Notes under the pieces: model-generated
Databases searched by the model: none
Seen by the model: only the letters and a program-made list of their open reading frames with translations
Told to the model about the DNA's origin: nothing
Origin: a virus
DNA: 30,887 bases
IMG/VR virus record: IMGVR_UViG_3300043568_001631
Coordinates: 1-30,887 of that record
Direction: 5' to 3' (one strand)
In this document: piece by piece, positions 10,412 to 18,030 of the stretch
Layout of the letters: the number at the start of each line of letters is the position of its first letter
Position numbering within the stretch: position 1 is the stretch's first letter
Translations under genes and position numbers: made by a program

Positions 10412-11143
10412 TTAGTGGAATAAGAAGAACCAGTCTGGACTGTTCTCATCGTCTATTCTTTGTTTAACTTCTTTAAGCTCTTCATTGCCTTCATCTTTAA
10501 TTCCACTTGCATCAACTTCAATACCGCCTGGCAAATTAAACTTAAACGTTCCAAGTATTCTACCTAAAGATATTTTTGCTTGTGCAATTATGTATCTTTG
10601 AAAAAACCAATCATCATATAGTTTGCTTTCTTCAATTTTTGCATATGTTTGTAAAAAAACGTTTCTTTTAGGATCACGCCCTACAATTTTTAAACGATGT
10701 GTATTACGATTATAGTCAAACCCAATTCTTTCAAGAATAAACGCTTTCGTTAAATCCCAATATGAATATTGCGCAGTTCTAAGAACAAGGTCATCAGATT
10801 GAAATGGTGATAAAAATAATTCTGAAGCAATAAGTCGGTTATCAGAAAAATCTCGGTCAACAGAACCAAGACGTCCACCTCCTGTTATTTCTTTTACTTC
10901 AAAAACTGTAACAACACAGTCTGGCAATAAAATACTTCTTGATTTTTTAAACTCTGGCTGTCTAAACCAATCTTTTTCTATTACATAATATTGAGTCTCT
11001 ACAGCAGGACCGTAATTAACATAAAACCAATTTAGCGCTTGGTCAATAATACGATTTGCTTCTCGCTCCGGAATAGAATACGGAAGTGAACCACTTGCTG
11101 TGATTTCACCTGTTACCATTTCTATAAGTTCTCCTCTTGTCAT
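10412..11143 (-). CDS. Probable virion structural protein (243 aa), neck or baseplate
   Basis: Soluble 243-aa protein with no signal peptide. The N-terminus is helical (MTRGELIEMVTGEITASGSL, then IPEREANRIIDQALNWFY). The middle is beta-rich, and a C-terminal part has the pattern AQAKISLGRILGTFKFNLPG followed by acidic helices. It leads the gp25-gp6 group and is separated from gp25 by 16 bases, so a wedge or neck structural role is likely. The look is that of conserved large-phage structural proteins, but I cannot assign a T4 equivalent. The leader TTGTAAATAAAAGAATTAAG before the ATG is A-rich and lacks a Shine-Dalgarno core. Confidence 0.7.
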   Translation of the reverse strand: MTRGELIEMVTGEITASGSLPYSIPEREANRIIDQALNWFYVNYGPAVETQYYVIEKDWFRQPEFKKSRSILLPDCVVTVFEVKEITGGGRLGSVDRDFSDNRLIASELFLSPFQSDDLVLRTAQYSYWDLTKAFILERIGFDYNRNTHRLKIVGRDPKRNVFLQTYAKIEESKLYDDWFFQRYIIAQAKISLGRILGTFKFNLPGGIEVDASGIKDEGNEELKEVKQRIDDENSPDWFFLFH

Positions 11144-11167
11144 CTTAATTCTTTTATTTACAACAAG

Positions 11168-11464
11168 TTAGCGCATTAGTGCCAAAGCTCCTAATTCACT
11201 TAATGTAACTTTTACACCTTTGTCTTTACCATTAGAAGAAGAGTGGTATAAAACACCCGCATTAAATAATCTTTTAAAAACTTCACCTTTAACTAAATCA
11301 AAGCTAATTGTGTTACTTACGTTGTCCCATGAATCTATTACATATTCTGGTTCAATCCAGCCGTATCCGCTTTTAATGTTTTTAATTAAAGTTTCAACGT
11401 CTTTATCAAATTGCTTAACAGCGCCTTCATTAATATAGTCTTCGTATAGTTTAATATGTTTCAT
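11168..11464 (-). CDS. Small protein with capsid-targeting-like leader (98 aa)
   Basis: The first 13 residues read MKHIKLYEDYINE, nearly the same as the leaders of the genes at 27203 and 27591 and of the same type as the T4 capsid-targeting sequence (MKTYQEFIAE). The rest is unlike those proteins. It has a helical segment (KDVETLIKNIKSGYGWIEPE) and a C-terminal part that could be a small winged helix (VFKRLFNAGVLYHSSSNGKD). Prohead protease cleavage after I-N-E would leave about 85 residues. The gene is short and AT-rich, preceded by CATAAATAAAAGAATACAT. Packaging in the head is inferred from the leader, and the function of the mature part is unknown. Confidence 0.75.
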   Translation of the reverse strand: MKHIKLYEDYINEGAVKQFDKDVETLIKNIKSGYGWIEPEYVIDSWDNVSNTISFDLVKGEVFKRLFNAGVLYHSSSNGKDKGVKVTLSELGALALMR

Positions 11465-11478
11465 ATGTATTCTTTTAT

Positions 11479-11760
11479 TTATGGTATAACGGCAGTAACA
11501 GCCATTTCATCTTTAGGGTCTTCTGGTAAAGCTTGTTGTTCTATCTTAGAAACAAACACAGAATCAACTTCTTCAATTACATCACCCATTACATCATCAA
11601 GAATATCATACCAAACTTTTGCTTTAGTAAAAGATACTCTAGCAACTGTTCCGTATCGAGTTTCTTCACCTTCACCAGTTACGTATTGTACATTATCACC
11701 AACACCGTGTGCTGCTGGGAAATTAACTTCTTCGTTTAAAAATTCTGTATAATTCTTCAT
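11479..11760 (-). CDS. Small SH3-like protein with capsid-targeting-like leader (93 aa)
   Basis: Begins MKNYTEFLNEE, the compact form of the capsid-targeting-like leader seen elsewhere in the window, with a possible cleavage site after L-N-E. The mature part looks like a small beta barrel. It reads GVGDNVQYVTGEGEETRYGT, then VARVSFTKAKVWYDILDD, then VDSVFVSKIE, the strand pattern of SH3- or KOW-like modules. The start codon overlaps the stop of the amidoligase gene by one base (TAATG), so the two are translationally coupled. The role is unknown; an internal head protein is an inference from the leader. Confidence 0.72.
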   Translation of the reverse strand: MKNYTEFLNEEVNFPAAHGVGDNVQYVTGEGEETRYGTVARVSFTKAKVWYDILDDVMGDVIEEVDSVFVSKIEQQALPEDPKDEMAVTAVIP

Positions 11761-13166
11761 TATTTCTTTGCCTTTTTAATCTCTTCTTTTTTACCAGTTT
11801 CCTCGCTTTTAAACCCACCATCAGATTCAGATGGCTCAATTAGCTCAACGATCATGGTATCTTTGGAAACTTTTGCAAGTTTTCCAATTTCACCATTACG
11901 AATAACTCCTTTATTAACTTCACAGTTAATAATGAAACGTTTATTCTCAATGAAACAGTCATTACATACATTAGTAACGTGGAGTGGAGTATCAGCAATT
12001 TTAGAGAACTCAAAAACATTCTCTTTCATAGCCCATGAATTGGTAATTCTAGAGTTCTTAATAGTAGAGTTATAAAACCAAGAACGATCTATAACACCTT
12101 GTATTTCACAGTTTATAAATTCTATGTCTTCAACTTTACAGTTATTTAGTTTAGTATCTTGAAGTTGGAAACGTCCTAAGTCAGTATCATAATTAAACTT
12201 TCCTTTTGTCATTCCACCTGTAACCACAAGATCAAACAATTTTTCTCTTAAATTACCCCAAACAGCTGATAGAGTTTGATCATCTTTAATCATATCCATT
12301 GAAAGCTCAATGTCAGGATAGTTCTTTTTAAACTCGCCGTATTTAATAAATGATTTGTAAATGATTTCTTGTTTCTCCATCATACCTTTAAACTTAGCAC
12401 GGTCAACTTGTGAATATTGACCGTTAAAGTTTAATGTGTTAAACATGTGTAAAATGTAATAATCAACAAGACTAAGAATCTTACGAGCTTTTGTATGATA
12501 ATCTTTACCACCCATGTATCTGTACTCTAAGTATCCTTTCTCAAGTTTTAAGAAATTTACACCAAAGTATTTTTCATCAGGAGTTGCCATCGTTGAACGC
12601 GAAAATTCTTCTAATGAAGGTGAGTAAAACATAATCTTATTAGGTCTAAGATTTTTTATACTTCTTGCATAAACCGAATCTTTTCTTTGTGGGAATACAT
12701 CATAGATTCTTCCTTCATCAAAGTCAAGTATAAATTTAGCAACATTCATTTGAGGAATGCCAACTAATGTAGGTAATTTATTAGAATCAATACTAATGTT
12801 AGCATGTATAGAACATCTTTCATTTGTATAGCCGTTATCTTTAATCCACTCAAAAACTTTGATTAAAACATTACGGGCATCTTTGTAAGACATAGGGCCC
12901 GTAACAAGTTCCATCATATTTTTACCTCCTGAATAATCAGGCTCTAGTTTAAAGATATCAGCAGTAGGCGTAATTGGCGAATGATATAGAGGTTTTGGCT
13001 CTGTAATGTTACTAAGTGCCATCGGGATAACCACCCTCTTTTGGATATACTTAGCTAAACCGCGAGCGGTTTTTTCAATGGATAAATTTGAATAAAACTC
13101 AAATTCATATCCAATTTTTCCACCGTCAAGTATTTCAGCATCAGTATAAGACTTTTTAACTTTCAT
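11760..13166 (-). CDS. Probable amidoligase (GS-like COOH-NH2 ligase) fused to beta-helix
   Basis: 468-aa protein. Residues 1-230 carry the motif order of the amidoligase family of glutamine-synthetase-like ligases: G19-Y-E21-F-E23-F, E75-P-D77-x-S79, E86-L-V-T-G-P, H121-A-N, and V-N-x(8)-G-Y-L-E214-Y-R216-x-x-G-G. The acidic and His/Arg residues match those expected to bind Mg-ATP. Known members join a carboxylate to an amine, and several are predicted to modify peptides or cell-wall material. Residues about 335-455 show short pentapeptide-like beta-helix steps (TKLNNCKVEDIEFINCEIQG), and the tail is lysine-rich. It overlaps the start of the SH3-like gene by 1 base and the zinc-ribbon gene by 11. 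The substrate is unknown. Confidence 0.62.
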   Translation of the reverse strand: MKVKKSYTDAEILDGGKIGYEFEFYSNLSIEKTARGLAKYIQKRVVIPMALSNITEPKPLYHSPITPTADIFKLEPDYSGGKNMMELVTGPMSYKDARNVLIKVFEWIKDNGYTNERCSIHANISIDSNKLPTLVGIPQMNVAKFILDFDEGRIYDVFPQRKDSVYARSIKNLRPNKIMFYSPSLEEFSRSTMATPDEKYFGVNFLKLEKGYLEYRYMGGKDYHTKARKILSLVDYYILHMFNTLNFNGQYSQVDRAKFKGMMEKQEIIYKSFIKYGEFKKNYPDIELSMDMIKDDQTLSAVWGNLREKLFDLVVTGGMTKGKFNYDTDLGRFQLQDTKLNNCKVEDIEFINCEIQGVIDRSWFYNSTIKNSRITNSWAMKENVFEFSKIADTPLHVTNVCNDCFIENKRFIINCEVNKGVIRNGEIGKLAKVSKDTMIVELIEPSESDGGFKSEETGKKEEIKKAKK

Positions 13167-13296
13167 TGCGTTTCTTTGCCTTTAATTTTAATTCGTAATT
13201 TTCTATACACTCTTCGCATACTTCAGCTCCATCTGATGCTTTCTTAAGTTGACATGAGCAACCTAAATTTGTTTTACATCTTGGGCATTCTGCCAT
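13156..13296 (-). CDS. 46-aa zinc-ribbon protein
   Basis: Short gene found by reading the gap between its neighbours: ATG 13296-13294, stop TAA 13158-13156. The product starts MAECPRCKTNLGCSCQLKKA and ends in a basic helix (ENYELKLKAKKRNES). Cysteines at 4, 7, 13, 15, 27 and 30 form C-x2-C, C-x-C and C-x2-C knuckles, enough to bind one zinc and perhaps more. The start lies 1 base after the stop of the S1-domain gene and the end overlaps the amidoligase start by 11 bases, so all three are probably co-translated. The fold suggests nucleic-acid or ribosome binding, but the target is unknown. Confidence 0.8.
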   Translation of the reverse strand: MAECPRCKTNLGCSCQLKKASDGAEVCEECIENYELKLKAKKRNES

Positions 13297-13297
13297 C

Positions 13298-14503
13298 TTA
13301 CGATTCGCTTGGTAATGTTAAGAAAATTTTATCGTTAGCAACTCTTTCAATAGTGACCATAACTTCATCACCTATATTGAATCGTTTCTTTTTCATTTTA
13401 ATTTCTTTTTGGGAAATAAGTCCAACCATATCTTTTTGAATTTTAATTAATGCGCCGAATGGTTGAATCGACACAACTTCCCCACTACGAATAATTCCAA
13501 CGTTTTGATCTTTAAAGTCTTCAAGTTCTTTTCTACGGAACGAAGGATCTTCGTCAGATAAAATAATTTTCTTATCTGGAGTAATCTCTCTAATCCAGAA
13601 GTCAACTGTATCTCCAGGTTTAAACTCAAAGTTCTTAAACGATTCTTTAAGAGTTGGCGACATTTTGCTGCTGTGAAGTAATCCTGTAAAGATTTCATCA
13701 AACTCAACAAAGATACCGTATTTTGCAATACCCGTAACTGTCCCTGTGTATTTTGCATCAAGGTCAAGTTCTTCAATTTTTGTTGGAAGAACATACGCAA
13801 GATATTTCTTATAAGAAAATACGAATGTACTACTCTCTGTAAGATAATCTTCAACCATCACTGGAACTGTTTTGCCAATCATGCTATCAAAGTCTCGTAC
13901 CACATTAGCTGCCGCAAGAGATCCAGGAAGGAAACCGTTAATACCTTGAACCGCAATAATAAATCCACCTTGGTTCTTACCTGTAATAGTTCCGTAATAA
14001 GCTGTTGTAGGTTTTCCAATCTGACCAAAGAAATCTTCTTTGATATGAGAAAGCTGTCCTTCATATAGAGATACCTTAACATAAGGTTTAATCATCTCAA
14101 CTCTTACATGATACTTATTAGCACAGAAATGTTTTTTACCTTCTTCGGTTTGTAAACTTCCTACTAATTCTTCTTCAGTCATTCCTAACATTGTTAAGAA
14201 CTTCTTCTCTTGCTCCAGATTAACTGTTGCATCAATAAAACCTGTGAGTGTAACGTATAGTTCACGATTAGCGCCAACTCTTACATCTACAAGTTTATAA
14301 ACTTCACCTACTTTCGGCTCTTTATTTGCCGTTTCAGTCATTCCTTGATACAACGAAAGTAAATCTTCCGCGTATGATTCGTGACAATAAACACTATTGC
14401 CAGCTTTACTACTCAATTTTGAATTTGGTACTAACTTGCCGTTTGTTGCAAGGATTGCCCAATAGTTGTCATCAAAAATTTCGTCTTGTTTTTTTAGTTC
14501 CAT
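13298..14503 (-). CDS. Three-S1-domain RNA-binding protein, ribosomal protein S1-like
   Basis: 401-aa protein from ATG 14503. A longer in-frame start at 14602 is rejected because it would run into the upstream gene. Three S1 OB-fold domains are visible: residues 168-233 (AYYGTITGKNQGGFIIAVQG), 250-318 (KYTGTVTGIAKYGIFVEFDE with G-L-L-H-S-S-K) and 338-398 (SGEVVSIQPFGALIKIQ with V-G-L-I-S). A degenerate fourth may lie at 65-95. This arrangement is typical of bacterial ribosomal protein bS1, which brings mRNA to the 30S subunit. The gene has its own leader, with ATATATAC 13 bases before the ATG. It sits between baseplate genes and is followed by the zinc-ribbon gene. It could redirect host ribosomes or protect phage RNA; this is inference. 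Confidence 0.78.
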   Translation of the reverse strand: MELKKQDEIFDDNYWAILATNGKLVPNSKLSSKAGNSVYCHESYAEDLLSLYQGMTETANKEPKVGEVYKLVDVRVGANRELYVTLTGFIDATVNLEQEKKFLTMLGMTEEELVGSLQTEEGKKHFCANKYHVRVEMIKPYVKVSLYEGQLSHIKEDFFGQIGKPTTAYYGTITGKNQGGFIIAVQGINGFLPGSLAAANVVRDFDSMIGKTVPVMVEDYLTESSTFVFSYKKYLAYVLPTKIEELDLDAKYTGTVTGIAKYGIFVEFDEIFTGLLHSSKMSPTLKESFKNFEFKPGDTVDFWIREITPDKKIILSDEDPSFRRKELEDFKDQNVGIIRSGEVVSIQPFGALIKIQKDMVGLISQKEIKMKKKRFNIGDEVMVTIERVANDKIFLTLPSES

Positions 14504-14524
14504 ATTATTGCTTTTTGTATATAT
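14504..14524 (-). promoter_or_regulatory. Conserved leader ATATATAC-N13-ATG before the S1 gene
   Basis: Read on the minus strand, ATATATAC (14524-14517) lies exactly 13 bases before the ATG, and the last six bases before the start are AATAAT. The gene starting at 26236 has the same element at the same spacing. It lies in a 53-base spacer after the 894-aa gene. It may be a promoter -10-like element or a translation leader. Confidence 0.35.
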
Positions 14525-14556
14525 CCGCGATGTTTGATCATATATTTTTAAGGACT

Positions 14557-17241
14557 TTAACTTGTAAAGAATCCGTATGTGTTTTTTCCTTGCTTGCACC
14601 ATTTTGCAAGATATAATAAGTAGACAACATTTGTCATGGTTAATCTTTCATACACAGGTAAATCATCTTGTATAAAAGGTAAAAGTTGAGTCACGATAGG
14701 TCCTACATTAATTTTAACATTAGTCTTAACAGTTTGACCATTCTTTGTATATTTTAACGGAATGTTAACAGTTGGTATGTCAAGCGCGGAAACTTCAGAC
14801 GTGGTAATAGAATCAATATTTTTTGGTCCACGATTTCCTACTACAAACCAAGACTCTTTTGCTTTAACCATTCCTATCGGAAACGGCCAACCTGGGTTTA
14901 CTATATAGATAAAAGGTCCAGGACAAATACCGCACATAGTTATACCTATCACAATTAATGCAAGATCCGATGGTATAACTGCAAGAGGTGTCCAGATAAT
15001 AGGAAAAGGAATTTTAATCAATCCACTTGGTGTAGGTATAATGATACCAATTGGCCAGTATGTTGGTAAAAGATTAACAGTAGTTGCTCGCTTACAATAT
15101 TTTTTCCAATATGCAAGAGATGTTGCAGGTGGAGATTTTGGGTCTGGGTTTCCGTTTTCTTTATCATTATCAGCAGGAGCTCCAGCACCACCACCGCCAT
15201 CACTAAATGGCCAAGGAATGATTTTAGTTTTTTTACCTTCGTACTTCCCAACTGACGCAGGACCACCGCCAACCATTGCACAACCACTTGTAGTTATACT
15301 TTTAATGATATTAGGAAATGAATCTATGTATATCTCTGTTTCTACTATCTTTTTACGAATAATTACATATTCATCATGAAGTTTTTTAAAGGCTGCTTGC
15401 GCATCTTGGCGCTTCTTATCAAGTTCAGTAGTTTTATTTTTACCGTTTTGAATAAATATGGATCCGTCATTTAATAAATAGTAACCAAAGTTTTTACAAT
15501 ATTCTACAACTGCATCATAATTATCGGTAGCAAGTTTTTCTATTACTGCGGGTAAAGCTCTTTCTTGTAAACTTAAATCACCAGTTTTTTGTGTTACTGT
15601 ATCAGGATCGTCAGCCGGTTTAATTCCTTTAGAAACTGCTGTTGCTGTGTTAAAGAAATCATAACGAGTTTTCCACATGCTACCTGCCCATCTACGAGCA
15701 CCTCCTTTAACTTCAAAATCATAATCAGTTGGTGAAGTTTGAACTCTAATTAATGTGTTGTATGAAAAGATATCTTTTTGGTTTATATCAAAATGAATCC
15801 TTGGTTGTAAAGGGTTAGGAATATCAGTCCATCTATCAAAGTATCTACCCGCCAACAATATGTTATTTGTAAAAGGTTCTATGATAGCAGGTAATCCTGT
15901 TAGAATGTCAATATACGGAGAAGAAAGTTTATCACCTGACTTAAACGGTATGATTGTGTATTGTGATCCTTTAACACCTTTTGTATATGGCACAGAAGTA
16001 ACACTTGCATTAACTTCTTTAGTCTTATCTAATGCAAAGTAAGTAGGCTGTTCAGCTCTTACAGCATCAAGCTGTGATGTAACATTTCCTATTGATGTAA
16101 CAAGTTCAGTTTGTCTTGCAAGTAATTCAGTGATTTGCTTTTTCTTATTACTGTTATAATCATTAGGTAAGATAAACTTTTCAGTATTTGTAGTTGTAGT
16201 TGCAGCAACTCCTGCTTTTGCTTCTGTTGTAGTAGTAAAAGTATATGTATAAAACAAATCTTCTAATTTCTTTCTATTCTCAATGAACTCATCATTAAGA
16301 GTATTTCTTTGAGTTATAAGATCATTAAATTTTTGATAGTACGCAATGTATCCTTGGTACTGTCCTTCAAAAATTCCTAATATAGTTTTTGCATGCCAAA
16401 CTTGTGGCTCAAGCACTCCTAATCTTTCTTTAAGAAGAATCATTTCATCAATCTTCTTTTTAAGATTATCAGCTTCAGCAAAAACTTTTTTCGACGTATC
16501 TACAGGATTAGGTTCTTCTACTACAAATAACTGACTGTTTTTTACACCTTTATCTTTAGTGATTATCTTTTTAACTATACCATCAACTACAGGACAAGTA
16601 ACAGCAATTCCTCCAACTTCCATAATAGTTTCACCACAAGAAACTTTATCACCGTCATTCTTAATAACTTTTATTTCAGCATATTCGTTTCCGTTAGCTG
16701 TTAAACCGTCAAGACTAACTAATGTGACAAGAGTATATTTTGGTGGTGCTAATGCATCTTCTGGTTCTGGTTCTGGTTCTGGCTCAAAAGGAGTGTCAGG
16801 TAAAAACTCAGCAGGTAAAAATGGAGCAGGCGGTTTAATATCACACTTTGCATCAATAGCTTCGGATAACTGAATGTTATCTAAAATGTTAGGAACTGCG
16901 CTACGAATTTCACATTCATCAACCGCTTGTTTAGCAACCGCTTCAATCTCTTCTTTAGAATAGTTTGGTAGTATATTTGTTGTTGACGCTGGCGCTGATG
17001 TAAGAGGTGCAGGAATAACTGCGTTATTTCGAGTTGCTCCTGGGTTTAAACCTGCAGCATTTGCATTCGTACCAATTGTAGCTTTTACAATTTTACTATA
17101 TGAAGCATTAACCGCGTCTAAAAGTTCAGATGCAGATTTGCCTTCAAACCCAGTGGGCATGTAGGGAACTCCGTCTATAACTTTTGCTTTAGATTTTAGT
17201 GCTTCAACTATTGCTTGAGCTGCTGGTGATAGGTCTGCCAT
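14557..17241 (-). CDS. Large baseplate/hub-associated protein with lipoyl-like domain (894 aa)
   Basis: Modular protein following the spike gene after 9 bases. In order it has a helical N-terminus, a Pro/Glu linker near 136-161 with EPEPEPEPE, and a biotinyl/lipoyl-like hammerhead at about 187-243 (VSCGETIMEVGGIAVTCPV then VDGIVKKIITKDKGV). A coiled-coil-rich region (about 250-405) follows, then a middle domain, a Gly-rich linker (about 680-700) and a strongly hydrophobic Pro/Ile segment at about 725-790 (WPIGIIIPTPSGLIKIPFPI). The lipoyl-like part has G-G-I where a modifiable lysine would sit, so it is probably structural. Tail length-determination, spike-associated or membrane-contacting roles are possible. 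I do not recognise the complete architecture. Confidence 0.62.
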   Translation of the reverse strand: MADLSPAAQAIVEALKSKAKVIDGVPYMPTGFEGKSASELLDAVNASYSKIVKATIGTNANAAGLNPGATRNNAVIPAPLTSAPASTTNILPNYSKEEIEAVAKQAVDECEIRSAVPNILDNIQLSEAIDAKCDIKPPAPFLPAEFLPDTPFEPEPEPEPEDALAPPKYTLVTLVSLDGLTANGNEYAEIKVIKNDGDKVSCGETIMEVGGIAVTCPVVDGIVKKIITKDKGVKNSQLFVVEEPNPVDTSKKVFAEADNLKKKIDEMILLKERLGVLEPQVWHAKTILGIFEGQYQGYIAYYQKFNDLITQRNTLNDEFIENRKKLEDLFYTYTFTTTTEAKAGVAATTTTNTEKFILPNDYNSNKKKQITELLARQTELVTSIGNVTSQLDAVRAEQPTYFALDKTKEVNASVTSVPYTKGVKGSQYTIIPFKSGDKLSSPYIDILTGLPAIIEPFTNNILLAGRYFDRWTDIPNPLQPRIHFDINQKDIFSYNTLIRVQTSPTDYDFEVKGGARRWAGSMWKTRYDFFNTATAVSKGIKPADDPDTVTQKTGDLSLQERALPAVIEKLATDNYDAVVEYCKNFGYYLLNDGSIFIQNGKNKTTELDKKRQDAQAAFKKLHDEYVIIRKKIVETEIYIDSFPNIIKSITTSGCAMVGGGPASVGKYEGKKTKIIPWPFSDGGGGAGAPADNDKENGNPDPKSPPATSLAYWKKYCKRATTVNLLPTYWPIGIIIPTPSGLIKIPFPIIWTPLAVIPSDLALIVIGITMCGICPGPFIYIVNPGWPFPIGMVKAKESWFVVGNRGPKNIDSITTSEVSALDIPTVNIPLKYTKNGQTVKTNVKINVGPIVTQLLPFIQDDLPVYERLTMTNVVYLLYLAKWCKQGKNTYGFFTS

Positions 17242-17250
17242 GTTTCATGA

Positions 17251-18030
17251 TTAAGGTACTGTGACAGTCACAATGGTTGAGGTTGATGCTGTTTCCGCTG
17301 CAGCTGCCGCAGAGGCATTTGCTCCTGGCGAAGGAGGCCATTTAAGATCTACCGCCGCTGATAGAGATTTTAGGAATGCCCATAGCGGTTCTGCACCTAC
17401 TGCACTAAAATTACCAGTGGGACCTAATTGTGTTAATTGTGTTCCATTTATAATGCAAGTTTCAGCAGTTTCTTCAATTTTGGTAGCAGCGGTTACATTA
17501 ACGTTTGCTTGTGTAGTGATATTACAGTCCGGACCTATAAGTTCAATAATACTTTGTGAGTCAGCATGTTCTATTGTAATACTTACATCAGGATTAATCG
17601 TGATATGCGATTTCTTAAAGTAAATTTCAAATCCTTTAGATGGTGTATAGAAAACTCTCATCTGTTCATCAACATCATACATAAGAACGTGTGAGTTTAG
17701 ATAAGAATCACCAATTTCATTTTTAACTTCTTGGTTCATATACGCAATACTAAACCACTCTGGATTATAGAGTTCACCATCAGCAAAACTAAGTCTTACT
17801 ATTGCTTTATTTTTTGGTATTGATATATCGCCAAACCCTCCATCTTCACCTCCTCCAAATGTCTTAGACGAACCTGGTGATGCCCAAGGAATATCTCCAT
17901 CAGGAATATCATCAAAGATACCAAAAACTTTAACTCGGCAACGCCCTTCTTGAAGCGGGTCATTATTGTCTACGACTTCGCCGTAGAATATCTTTCCAAT
18001 TATCTCTTCTTTACTTAATCCTTTTATCAT
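17251..18030 (-). CDS. Baseplate spike, gp5/gpV-like OB-fold protein
   Basis: 259-aa protein with a clear gp5/gpV OB domain. N-D-P-L-Q-E-G-R-C-R-V-K-V-F-G-I-F-D (residues about 23-40), then D-I-P-W-A-S-P-G, then F-G-D-I-S-I-P-K-N and V-R-L-S-F-A-D-G-E-L-Y-N-P-E-W-F. Residues about 140-205 form short beta steps (INPDVSITIEHADSQSIIEL and on), suiting the trimeric beta-helix needle. The C-terminus is Ala/Thr-rich. In this family the trimer forms the membrane-piercing spike under the hub. T4 gp5 carries a lysozyme domain and this one does not, so cell-wall digestion must come from another protein. Its ATG overlaps the stop of the 646-aa gene by one base. Confidence 0.82.
   Translation of the reverse strand: MIKGLSKEEIIGKIFYGEVVDNNDPLQEGRCRVKVFGIFDDIPDGDIPWASPGSSKTFGGGEDGGFGDISIPKNKAIVRLSFADGELYNPEWFSIAYMNQEVKNEIGDSYLNSHVLMYDVDEQMRVFYTPSKGFEIYFKKSHITINPDVSITIEHADSQSIIELIGPDCNITTQANVNVTAATKIEETAETCIINGTQLTQLGPTGNFSAVGAEPLWAFLKSLSAAVDLKWPPSPGANASAAAAAETASTSTIVTVTVP

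Noticed and set aside
14504-14602. Longer start for the S1-domain gene (33 extra residues)
   Set aside because: It overlaps the end of the 894-aa gene, the extra residues look like translated spacer, and the conserved ATATATAC leader points to ATG 14503.
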